NCBI RefSeq assembly: GCF_002086485.1
Contig: NZ_MVHF01000012.1
Span: 1 to 64,000, forward strand
Reading direction: 5' to 3'
Source: Mycobacterium aquaticum
GTDB lineage: Bacteria > Actinomycetota > Actinomycetes > Mycobacteriales > Mycobacteriaceae
Length of the DNA stretch: 64,000 nucleotides
How positions within the stretch are numbered: the stretch's first letter is position 1; each line of letters opens with the position of its first letter. The notes beneath the pieces are model-generated. The model saw nothing but the letters and a program-made list of their open reading frames with translations. It did no database searches and was not told the DNA's origin. Shown here piece after piece: positions 53,452 to 61,214 of this stretch. The translations under genes and the position numbers were made by a program.

Positions 53452-54225
53452 TCACCAGCTGGGCGGGCGCTTCTCGATGAAAGCCTCGACGCCTTCTAGT
53501 GCGCTCGGATCCATCATGTTGCACGCCATCGTCGTGGCCGCGTCGTCGTAGGCGGCTTTGATCCCGACCTCGATCTGGCGGTAGAACAACGCCTTACCCA
53601 TGGCGATGGCGACCGCGGGCTTGGCCACGATGCTCGCGATCAACGCCTCCACCTCGTCGTCGAGCGCCTCGGCCGGCACCACCCGGTTGACGAGACCCAA
53701 TGATCGCGCCTGCTCGGCGGAGATGAAGTCGCCCGTGACCAGCATCTCGAAGGCTGCCTTACGGGGCACGTTGCGGGACAACGCGACTCCCGGGGTCGCG
53801 CAGAACAGTCCGACGTTGACACCGCTCACCGCGAACCGCGCATCATTGCTCGCCACCGCGAGATCGCACATCGCGACAAGCTGGCAGCCCGCGGCGGTCG
53901 CAATACCGTGCACCCGTGCGATCACCGGCACCGGCAGCTGTTGGATCGAGAGCATCACCGCGGTGCATTGCGCGAACAGTTGCTCGTAGTATTCACGCGA
54001 CGGTTCGGCGCGCATCTCCTTGAGGTCATGGCCCGCACAGAACGCCTTACCCGACGCCGCCAGCACCACGGCGCGCACCGCGTCATCGGTGGCCAGCCCG
54101 TCAATCGCCTCGCCCAGCGCCGTGAGCATCGCCTCCGACAACGCGTTGAAGGTCCGGGGCCGGTTCAACGTCAGCGTCACGACCCCGCGATCGTCGCGGT
54201 CCTGCAGCAGCAACGGTTCGTCCAT
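53452..54225 (-). CDS. Enoyl-CoA hydratase/isomerase-family protein (crotonase fold, ECHDC3-like)
   Basis: Protein of 257 aa from ATG 54225. Crotonase features: GKAFCAGHDLKEM (oxyanion hole) and GIATAAGCQLVAMCDLAVAS. However, the segment that normally carries the first catalytic Glu reads VNVGLFCATPGVALSRNV, and no acidic residue takes its place; the second Glu position is also not obvious (VPRKAAFEM). It matches the ECHDC3-like subgroup, for which hydratase activity is doubtful. It binds an acyl-CoA, but the reaction is uncertain. It converges on osmC with a 24-bp gap. Confidence 0.83.
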   Translation of the reverse strand: MDEPLLLQDRDDRGVVTLTLNRPRTFNALSEAMLTALGEAIDGLATDDAVRAVVLAASGKAFCAGHDLKEMRAEPSREYYEQLFAQCTAVMLSIQQLPVPVIARVHGIATAAGCQLVAMCDLAVASNDARFAVSGVNVGLFCATPGVALSRNVPRKAAFEMLVTGDFISAEQARSLGLVNRVVPAEALDDEVEALIASIVAKPAVAIAMGKALFYRQIEVGIKAAYDDAATTMACNMMDPSALEGVEAFIEKRPPSW

Positions 54226-54265
54226 GTCCTCGCCGACGCTAGCACCAGCCGCGCCTGCCCGATGG

Positions 54266-55048
54266 TCAGTTGCCGCCGTCGACCCCGTCGAAGACCTGTA
54301 GGACGTAGTCGAATGAGGCCGGGGTGACACCGAGTTCACGCCCGAACGGGTGGTCGAGGCAGAAGATGAGGAAGAGCAGCAAGCCCAGGAGTACGGCGAT
54401 CGCACTCGACAAGAACATGTGATTGAGCGGGTTGCTGAGGTGAGTGAAGCCGATCAACCCCATCAGCAGGACGGCGCCGAACAACAGTCCACTCCACAAC
54501 AGCCCCGGAATTCGGGGCTTGGCATCCAAGATCCTGGTATTGCGTTGGGACGTCAGCACATTGAGTTGCTGGCGCATTTCGCCATTGACCGGATTCGCGG
54601 ACGACGGTTGCTGCTGACCGAGCATCCGGTACATGTCGGTGATCGCGGTCCGCGCCGCGGCGCTGGGCGCGCCGTCTCCGCGACTCCCCCACTCGGCTCT
54701 CGCCGCAGAGGTGTACTCGCGCAACAGCTCACGCATCGGGGCCTGCTCGGGCGGCGGCAGGCTGACCGTCTGCCGGTACATCGTTGCCAGGGTGGACGAT
54801 TCATTGGTGACGTTCGCCTCGGCGGAGGAGAACTGCTCCCACGCGACGACGACGGTGAAACCCAGCAGGGCACCGTAGACCAGGGCGACGGTCGTCAAGA
54901 ACGGCGACAGGGACCCGGTGTGCTCTTTGGAATCAGGTCGGTATGTCGTCTTGTTGGCCACCCAGACACCGCAGACCGCCAGGTAGACCGATGTGGCGAG
55001 CACCGCGGCCAGGAACAGCCATAAGCCTGTCAGGCTCAGTCCGCCCAT
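54266..55048 (-). CDS. DUF4239 membrane protein
   Basis: Protein of 260 aa with two N-terminal transmembrane helices (residues ~8-30 and ~47-68), a soluble helical middle region and two C-terminal helices (~178-200 and ~210-230). Family-typical patterns are VYGALLGFTVVVAWEQF, NESSTLATMYR and a PFGRELGVTPASFDYVL tail, matching DUF4239 proteins. These resemble bestrophin-like channels, but no function is proven. It lies 23 bp after the hemophore-like gene in the same direction. Confidence 0.82.
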   Translation of the reverse strand: MGGLSLTGLWLFLAAVLATSVYLAVCGVWVANKTTYRPDSKEHTGSLSPFLTTVALVYGALLGFTVVVAWEQFSSAEANVTNESSTLATMYRQTVSLPPPEQAPMRELLREYTSAARAEWGSRGDGAPSAAARTAITDMYRMLGQQQPSSANPVNGEMRQQLNVLTSQRNTRILDAKPRIPGLLWSGLLFGAVLLMGLIGFTHLSNPLNHMFLSSAIAVLLGLLLFLIFCLDHPFGRELGVTPASFDYVLQVFDGVDGGN

Positions 55049-55071
55049 TGCTCACGCGCTACTGGGACGGG

Positions 55072-55434
55072 TCAGGGGGTTGGCGGCAGCCCGCAGCGAT
55101 CGCGGAAGTCGACCGAAGGCTGCCTGATCCGCTGAAGATCGTCACGGACCGTGGGATTGGCGTCCAGATAACTCTGGACCTTGTCGCGGATCTGATCCTT
55201 GGGTTGGCCCTTGAGACCGGTGAAGAAATCGTTGACGTCGGGATGCTCGGTCAAGTAGTTCGACGTGTCGAACGTGACGCCGGACATGACGCGCGCCAAT
55301 TCGGCGGCCGTGCACGGAGGCGGCACCGGCGGGTCAGCAACAGCGGTCGCGGCACCGAACAGCGCCAGACCGGTCAGCGCACCGGCAGCGATCGCGGCAC
55401 TCAGTGCGCGGTGTGTGTGTCGGGTTGTCAACAT
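55072..55434 (-). CDS. Hemophore-family secreted protein (Rv0203-like)
   Basis: Protein of 120 aa from ATG 55434, with GAAGGAGC upstream. A Sec signal peptide ends at AVADPP. The mature domain of about 88 residues has the pattern of the mycobacterial hemophore-related family: two cysteines at the ends (PPCTAAELARVM and FRDRCGLPP), with TFDTSNYLTEHPDVNDFF and helices between. Rv0203 binds heme outside the cell and passes it to MmpL3/MmpL11. A role in heme capture is therefore possible but unproven, since many family members are not characterised. It follows the Gly/Pro-rich secreted protein by 46 bp. Confidence 0.78.
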   Translation of the reverse strand: MLTTRHTHRALSAAIAAGALTGLALFGAATAVADPPVPPPCTAAELARVMSGVTFDTSNYLTEHPDVNDFFTGLKGQPKDQIRDKVQSYLDANPTVRDDLQRIRQPSVDFRDRCGLPPTP

Positions 55435-55480
55435 ATGTGGCTCCTTCAGGCAGGTGGTCGACACTTCACGAAGCAGGTCC

Positions 55481-55801
55481 TCAACGTGGGCCGATACCAC
55501 CACCCCCGCCGGGACGCCCCGGACCACCAGGGCCACCGGGACCACCGGGACGCCCTGGGTTCCAGACGATTCCGAGATCCCAGTCGTTACCGCAGTACCA
55601 GTCGTATTCACACGGATAGGGAACGACAGGTGTGGCAGCTACCGGTCCGCCGTCGGCACCGCGCACATCCCCCTGCGCGCAGACCGTGGCGTAGCCCGAA
55701 CTCGTGCAATCAGCCTTGGCTGTGGGAGTCCCCGCGATGAACCCGACCGGCACCATCGCCACGGCTACTCCGAAAACCAGGCAGCGCTGTATAACTCGCA
55801 C
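55481..55801 (-). CDS. Small secreted protein with Gly/Pro-rich tail
   Basis: Protein of 106 aa. The signal peptide ends near ATAKADC. The mature part has four cysteines (DCTSSG, TVCAQG, YPCEYD, WYCGN), probably two disulfides, then a tail of GGPGGPG repeats (~residues 82-106). No known function. Similar cysteine-plus-glycine-rich exported proteins are common in mycobacteria. It is probably transcribed with the hemophore-like gene. Confidence 0.7.
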   Translation of the reverse strand: MRVIQRCLVFGVAVAMVPVGFIAGTPTAKADCTSSGYATVCAQGDVRGADGGPVAATPVVPYPCEYDWYCGNDWDLGIVWNPGRPGGPGGPGGPGRPGGGGGIGPR

Positions 55802-56345
55802 GTCGCTTCCCCTCTTCTGCAGTCAGGAAGGCCAGACGACCCGAATGCACTGAGGCTATACGGCAGCTACGGCGCAGGGATACAAAATCGACGGAAACGT
55901 AAACCGGTATGGCAATTGTGTTTCTCAACGCAACGAATTCGGCGTAGAACACAAGCACGAGAACAACTCCGACCCATGAGGCCGCCGCCCCTGCCGGTTC
56001 GCCGGCACCTCACGCGCGGGTATCGGTAGACCCGTGACAGTGGAAGTATCCGGCCCGTCGACCGCCGTGCAGTCCACAACACTACGCAGGGACGCCGTGC
56101 CCCGAATTGCGCGCTACCCGGCAGCGAAAACCGTTCGGTCGCACCATGTCTCGTCACCCATTCCCGGCCCGGCGAGTTCCTGGCCGCGAGTCCTGACGGA
56201 TCCGCAAATTTAATCCGAACCGGGCATAGTAACGGCCCGTTGACAAAAATCGAACGCCAGCTGCATATTAAGGTGCTGTTAGTTAAGTCACACTCGATCC
56301 TCGCTATCAGCAGCTAACACCAGAGCTCGTTGCGGGGTGACGGTC
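55802..56345. other. 544-bp intergenic region without a convincing gene
   Basis: The open frames here do not look like proteins. The region must hold divergent promoters for the Gly/Pro-rich secreted protein and the repeat protein. AT-rich sequence (AAATTTAATC, GCATATTAAGG) at about 56200-56290 is the likely promoter area of the latter. No inverted repeat, RNA gene or IdeR box was found. Confidence 0.55.
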
Positions 56346-57743
56346 ATGATCGTTACGCATAGTCGCCGAATCGTCGTCGTGTGTTCGACGGTCGTGCTCC
56401 TGATAAGCGTCATGGGCGGTGCGATCGCCTCCGCGGATCCCGAGCCCGACTCCACCTCAGGTGCCGCGCAGGCGAACTCCAGCGGTTCGGTCCGCGACGC
56501 CGCTGCCACCGTAGACCGCAATGTCACGAGCACGGCGGTTTCGGGAGCGACCGCCGACAAGTCCGGTTCAACACTCTCCGCGCAGACCAACACATCCGCT
56601 CAACCGGTGGACAACACAACCAGCGCAGACCACACCGTCACGACCACGACGGCATCCGGCACCGGCCCCAACAAACCCACTTCCACGCTCTCCGCGCAGA
56701 CCAACACGTCCGCTCAAACGGCGGACAACACAACCACCACCGCCGGGACCACCAAAGATCCGACCAGCGCCGACCACACCATCACGACTACGACGGTGTC
56801 CGGCATCAGCCCCGAGAAACCCAGCTCAACACTCGCGGCGGAGGCGACCACATCCACGGCATCAGCCTCATCAGATACCTCCGGCCAACCTGCAGCGCAC
56901 GCGACAACCCTCACCGATGGGGCGCAGAGCGCGCCCGCCCAGACCCCGACCGTTCCACTTTCGATTCCGGCCAACGAGCCGTCGATATCGTCGACGCCGG
57001 CCACTGCGGCGTCTGTCCTCGACACTGGCGTCGCCACGGCGATCACTGGAGCCGCTACACCGGCCAAGACACCGACACCTCAGTACGCCATCGCCTATTT
57101 CCTCCGGACATTGGCGGTAGCCACCGATGTCGTCCAGGCCATCATCCAGCTACCGGCAGATGTCTCCGCCGCGCTCGGCATCGTGTGGGCCGCACCAGGT
57201 GCCTGGGTCGCAGCTGGTGGCTCGGTCGCACCCGGCGTCGAGGTCCGCCACGTGCTCGTGTCCGCTCCAGACGGTGGGCTCGTGACCCTGGTCGCTCCCT
57301 CGCGCCTGCTGGAGGCCGGTTTATCAAGCGACGCCGGCCGCGCCCCGACGATCGGTTTCAGTGGCGTAGAGGTGGACCCCGGGATCATGCTGTTGGCCTC
57401 GATGCAGCCGCAGTCGCCTGCAGCGGCGCTCGCCCAGGCGATCCATCCACATCACTCGGCACGGGGCCTGATCGCCGACGCAGTCACCGCCGTTGCGGTG
57501 TCGATATGGGCGCTGCTGTACTCGGCATTGTCGGGTCTGGGCGGCATGCTGTCCTTCGGCGCAGTCGGCGTGCGGATCGGTTATCGCCAGTCCAGCGCCG
57601 GAATCGCGTTGCACAGCCCCGAATTGGCGCGTTTCGCGCGACCCGGACCTATCGGCGTCGTTCGTACCGGTTCACTGGTTTCCGTTCACATCCGCAATTG
57701 CGATGCCGACCGCACGACGCGGCACCTCCGACGCGTCGCCTAG
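56346..57743 (+). CDS. Secreted Ser/Thr-rich repeat protein
   Basis: Protein of 465 aa from ATG 56346; GTG 56337 adds three residues. A signal peptide ends at IASADPE. Residues ~70-180 contain two and a half copies of a unit of about 38 residues starting STLSAQTNTSAQ and ending TTTTxSGxxPxKP. They are followed by a Thr/Pro/Ala-rich spacer (~180-245) and a C-terminal domain (~250-465) with hydrophobic segments such as AVSIWALLYSALSGLGGMLSFG and a conserved-looking VGVRIGYRQSS. It may be glycosylated and held in the cell envelope. The family is not recognised; similar C-terminal domains occur in mycobacterial exported proteins. Confidence 0.72.
   Translation: MIVTHSRRIVVVCSTVVLLISVMGGAIASADPEPDSTSGAAQANSSGSVRDAAATVDRNVTSTAVSGATADKSGSTLSAQTNTSAQPVDNTTSADHTVTTTTASGTGPNKPTSTLSAQTNTSAQTADNTTTTAGTTKDPTSADHTITTTTVSGISPEKPSSTLAAEATTSTASASSDTSGQPAAHATTLTDGAQSAPAQTPTVPLSIPANEPSISSTPATAASVLDTGVATAITGAATPAKTPTPQYAIAYFLRTLAVATDVVQAIIQLPADVSAALGIVWAAPGAWVAAGGSVAPGVEVRHVLVSAPDGGLVTLVAPSRLLEAGLSSDAGRAPTIGFSGVEVDPGIMLLASMQPQSPAAALAQAIHPHHSARGLIADAVTAVAVSIWALLYSALSGLGGMLSFGAVGVRIGYRQSSAGIALHSPELARFARPGPIGVVRTGSLVSVHIRNCDADRTTRHLRRVA
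56571..56735 (+). repeat. Direct repeat inside the secreted protein gene
   Basis: A ~51-bp sequence beginning ACACTCTCCGCGCAGACC at 56571 recurs with few changes at 56685, exactly 114 bp (38 codons) later. A degenerate third copy follows after 48 codons because of a 10-codon insertion. The pattern suggests expansion by slippage or recombination within the gene. Confidence 0.75.
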
Positions 57744-57758
57744 GAACACCCCGCCGCA

Positions 57759-59216
57759 TCAGAAGTTCAAACCGGAGAACATGACCCGCCCTGGGTCATA
57801 TTTCTGCCGCACGGCGGCCAGCCGAGAGAGATTGGTGCCGAAATACCGCGACGCGGGCTGGTTGGCCTCGAGATAGTTCACGTAACCGCCGACCGAATAC
57901 GGTGCCACCGCTTGGTGAGCGGTGCTGAGCCAGTTGGCTGCTGCTGCAGGCGAACCGGAGGTCTCCACATACCACTGGACCAGAGCCGACTGCCGCCGCC
58001 ATGGGAATGCGGTGTCCCCCGGCCCCACCGTGGCCAGCGCACCGTCGAGGGCATGCATGATCACCAACGGCCGACCGGCGCCCGCGGGAAAGGCATTGAA
58101 CGCCGCGGCGATCCCTTGAGCCGCGGCCGGCGTGATCGACGGGAAGACGTCGGATCCTCCGACATAGCCCAGCGGTGAGGGGTTGAGATTGTTGACGGCC
58201 AGATACTGCACCAGGTCCAGGTAGTTGAACGTGTGTTTCTCCACCGACATCGGTTGCAGTCCCACCGCTTTGGAGACAGCGGCCGCCGCGGCGTCGCCGG
58301 AGCCGGCCGGACAGGTCGCCAGGATGCGACAGTGCGCGCCACCTGGATCGGTGATGGTGTCGGCCAGGGCCCAGCTGCTGCGGTCGGCCGTACGCAGCCA
58401 GTTCTGCCACCCGAGGAGAACCTGCGCGAACGACTCCAACGGGAAATGAAGGCCCACGGCGTCCACGTCGCTGGTGGGGAACGTGGCGAAGGTCAGCGCC
58501 GTCGTCACACCGAAATTGCCGCCGCCCCCACCCTTGAGCGCCCAGAACAAATCCGGATGCTCATTGGCCGACGCGACGACACCAGTACCGCCGGGCAACA
58601 CCACCGTCGCCGACACCAACTGATCACACATCAGGCCCGCGTGCCGCGACTGCGCACCCAACCCGCCACCCAGGGCGTGCCCGGCCGCGCCGACCGTCGG
58701 GCAGGTGCCCGTCGGGATCCCCCGACCATTCGCGGCCAGAGCCTGGTGGATGGTGTACAGACCGGTCGCCGGCGTCACCGTGACATGCCCGGTGGCGGCG
58801 TCGTAGTTGACGCCGCCAGGCAGTTGGCGCAGGTCCAGGATCATGGCGCCGGTCGCCGTCGACGCGCCCACGTAGGAGTGTCCGCCGCCACGCGGGGCGA
58901 CCTTGACGTTGTGGGCCGCAGCGAAGGCCATCGCCTGTTGCACCTCGGCCGCCGAGGTCGGGGTGACGATCGCAGCAGGTGCGAAGTCATTGAAGTTGGT
59001 GTTGAAAACGGCTTTGGCCGAGGCGAATTGCCCGTTGTCCGGCAGTATCACCGGGCCTTTGATCGCGGTGGCGAGATCGCCCCAACCGGAGGATGCTCCG
59101 GGTTCGGCACCCGCGCGGTTCGTTCCGAACACCGCCGAAGTGGCCACCGCCCCGACGGCGCCCCGCAGGAATGTCTGACGCGAGATCCCACGCGGTGACT
59201 CCCGCGGTTCCGTCAT
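57759..59216 (-). CDS. Exported berberine-bridge-type FAD oxidase
   Basis: Protein of 485 aa. The N-terminus ISRQTFLRGAVGAV resembles a Tat signal with one Arg of the pair replaced, and the cleavage region is AGAEP. The FAD-binding PCMH domain has VAPRGGGHSY, where His is attached to FAD, and TGTCPTVGAAGHALGGG, where Cys is the second attachment site, so FAD should be bicovalently bound. The C-terminal BBE motif is present (VNYLEANQ, YFGTNLSRLAAVRQKYDP). Such enzymes oxidise sugars, alcohols or natural products outside the cell, using oxygen. It converges on the repeat protein gene with a 15-bp gap. The substrate is unknown. Confidence 0.88.
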   Translation of the reverse strand: MTEPRESPRGISRQTFLRGAVGAVATSAVFGTNRAGAEPGASSGWGDLATAIKGPVILPDNGQFASAKAVFNTNFNDFAPAAIVTPTSAAEVQQAMAFAAAHNVKVAPRGGGHSYVGASTATGAMILDLRQLPGGVNYDAATGHVTVTPATGLYTIHQALAANGRGIPTGTCPTVGAAGHALGGGLGAQSRHAGLMCDQLVSATVVLPGGTGVVASANEHPDLFWALKGGGGGNFGVTTALTFATFPTSDVDAVGLHFPLESFAQVLLGWQNWLRTADRSSWALADTITDPGGAHCRILATCPAGSGDAAAAAVSKAVGLQPMSVEKHTFNYLDLVQYLAVNNLNPSPLGYVGGSDVFPSITPAAAQGIAAAFNAFPAGAGRPLVIMHALDGALATVGPGDTAFPWRRQSALVQWYVETSGSPAAAANWLSTAHQAVAPYSVGGYVNYLEANQPASRYFGTNLSRLAAVRQKYDPGRVMFSGLNF

Positions 59217-59422
59217 GCCCGAATTCTTGCCCAGCTCGCATCAAAACCGGCTCCACCGCAACATGTGTCGCGGTATCGGTCCGATAACCGATTCGCCTCC
59301 AACGGGATACGTAGGCGCGGGATTTTATGCGAGGTCCCCGGCCACTAGACCCAAAACCCCGCGCGTAAGCCCACAGGAGATCTACAGTCTTCCGTCAGGA
59401 ACTACACAGTCAAGGGGTCGCA

Positions 59423-60604
59423 ATGTCGTTCTCGGAGAGCCTCGCAGTCATCGCCAAGAAAATCCGCGACATGAAGGCATCGGTGGAGACAGAGGAGGCA
59501 ACGAAGAACGCGTTCATCATGCCGTTTATCTCCACCGTGCTGGGATACGACGTTTTCAACCCGTCAGAAGTAATTCCGGAGTTCACCGCAGACGTGGGGG
59601 TCAAGAAAGGTGAGAAGGTCGACTACGCGATCTTCAAAGATGGCCAGGTACAGATCCTCATCGAATGCAAGAAGATCGGTGACCCCTTGGATCTGCGCTA
59701 CGCGTCACAACTGTTTCGCTACTTCGCGGTCACTTCTGCACGCATCGCCATCCTTACTAACGGCCAGGAGTACCACGTCTACACGGATGGCGATATGCCG
59801 AACCGGATGGATGAGAAACCCTTCCTCGTATTCGATCTGCACGATATTGACCGCACTCTGATTCCTGAGATTCAAAAGCTGTCCAAGGAGTCGTTCGACA
59901 TCGATTCCGTTGTGAGTGCGGCCGAGGAACTGAAGTACATCGGCGGCATCCGCAGAGTCATCGCTGCGGAAGTCAAGGAGCCGTCCGACGAATGGGTGCG
60001 GTTCTTTGTTTCGAAGCTCTACGAGGGCAGAACCACGCAGCGAGTCATTGATCAGTTCCGCCCCCTTGTAACCAAGGCGCTGAACCAGTACGTCGGTGAT
60101 CAGGTGAACAGCAGGCTGAAAACCGCACTAGGTGACGATGCGCCCGATCCCACCCGGATGCCGGAACCACGACCGGCGCCCCTCGCGGCGGGGCCAGACA
60201 CTCCAATTCCGTACGTCCCGGAACCCGATGCGACACCAGATCCAGACGTCGTCACCACAGATGAGGAGTTGGAGGGGTTCAACATCGTGCGGGCCATCGG
60301 CGTTTCGGAGGTGGCACCGGAGCGAATCGTCTACCGCGATTCCAAGAGCTACTTCGCCGTGCTGCTGGACGACAACAACCGGAAGCCGATTATCCGATTG
60401 AATCTGAATGGCAAGAGCGTGAAGTTCGTGACCACCTTTGAGCAGGGGAAGGATGCCGGAGTTCGCCGAGACATTGCATCGGTCGTCGATATATACAAAG
60501 TTGCAGCCGAACAGATTCGACAGGCCATCCGCAACTATGAAAACGGCGCAACCACCGGTGGCAGCGCCGCCGCTGGCACATTGGCCGCAGTGCCGGACCT
60601 CTGA
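59423..60604 (+). CDS. Stand-alone HsdR_N-type (PD-(D/E)XK) nuclease-like protein
   Basis: Protein of 393 aa. Residues ~1-170 match the N-terminal endonuclease domain of type I restriction R subunits: EEATKNAFIMPFISTVLGYD, a catalytic Asp in EKVDYAIFKDG, ILIECKK with Glu and Lys, and a QLFRYFAVTSARIAILTNG segment. A Pro-rich linker (~235-275) leads to a C-terminal domain (~280-380; YFAVLLDDNNRKPIIRL, ALVRxDIAS-like sequence). No helicase, methylase or specificity subunit is present. Such solitary proteins occur in defence islands and prophages. Base composition is lower in GC than the surroundings. It precedes the STAND gene, with a small open frame between. Confidence 0.82.
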   Translation: MSFSESLAVIAKKIRDMKASVETEEATKNAFIMPFISTVLGYDVFNPSEVIPEFTADVGVKKGEKVDYAIFKDGQVQILIECKKIGDPLDLRYASQLFRYFAVTSARIAILTNGQEYHVYTDGDMPNRMDEKPFLVFDLHDIDRTLIPEIQKLSKESFDIDSVVSAAEELKYIGGIRRVIAAEVKEPSDEWVRFFVSKLYEGRTTQRVIDQFRPLVTKALNQYVGDQVNSRLKTALGDDAPDPTRMPEPRPAPLAAGPDTPIPYVPEPDATPDPDVVTTDEELEGFNIVRAIGVSEVAPERIVYRDSKSYFAVLLDDNNRKPIIRLNLNGKSVKFVTTFEQGKDAGVRRDIASVVDIYKVAAEQIRQAIRNYENGATTGGSAAAGTLAAVPDL

Positions 60605-60611
60605 CCTTCGC

Positions 60612-60794
60612 GTGACTCGCTGCACCGTTGAGAATTATCGGGGGTTGGGAGAGATTCTCACCGAGGATGATCCAAGGTGGCACTTGGGGTGTCCTGTCGG
60701 CGTCCTCGACAACGGCAAGGCCAGCACCCGGGCGTATTGGGAGGGCCGAGCCGCCAAAGCGGGCTACACGCTGGCCGCGCTTCTCGGAGAGTAA
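60612..60794 (+). CDS. Possible small protein in the defence-like module
   Basis: Open frame of 60 aa from GTG 60612, only 7 bp after the HsdR_N-like gene. The sequence looks protein-like (NYRGLGEILTEDDPRWHLGC, TRAYWEGRAAKAGYTLAALL), with a reasonable spread of residues, unlike the shadow frames around it. No family is recognised and no clear ribosome site is seen; translation could be coupled to the upstream gene. Confidence 0.4.
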   Translation: MTRCTVENYRGLGEILTEDDPRWHLGCPVGVLDNGKASTRAYWEGRAAKAGYTLAALLGE

Positions 60795-61214
60795 TAACGA
60801 CGTACTGCCAGCGTCGTGCATGACTATGCGCTTCCATGCATGATCGACTTGGAAACCCGTACATGATGGCGCGGCCGCATAACCGCACGGTCAGAAAGGG
60901 GCCGTGGGGGCATACCCCCTGGGGTGGCCGACCAGGCAAGAAGACGGCGAAAGACCTGGACACGCACGCGCCGGTCACAAAAGAGCAGGCCAGGCCAAAG
61001 CACACCAGTGCTCCCGCTCTCTACCTCCACATACCGGTGCTCACCTGCATCCCCAGAACACTCCATACCCGCTCATAACCCACACCCCGCCCTCGCCTCT
61101 CCCCCGGAGCGGACCAATTGGGCGTCAACACGCCGCGATTTGTCCCTCTGGGCTGCTAACTTCGCAGGCGCTGATCGTTGTCTCGATAGCATGCACTACA
61201 CGGGGCGGGTCTTT
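60795..61214. other. 420-bp region before the STAND gene
   Basis: No gene is well supported. Small open frames exist (for example 60836-61078, rich in His, Pro and Arg) but look like chance. The STAND promoter must lie here, most likely in its last 150 bp. No inverted repeats typical of insertion elements were seen. Confidence 0.45.

Noticed and set aside
55867..56157. Open frames in the 55.8-56.3 kb intergenic region
   Set aside because: Arg/Pro/Ser-rich translations without protein character, as expected for antisense or non-coding frames in high-GC DNA.
60836..61078. 80-codon open frame before the STAND gene
   Set aside because: Composition (His, Pro, Arg, Thr) looks random and there is no ribosome site or recognisable domain.
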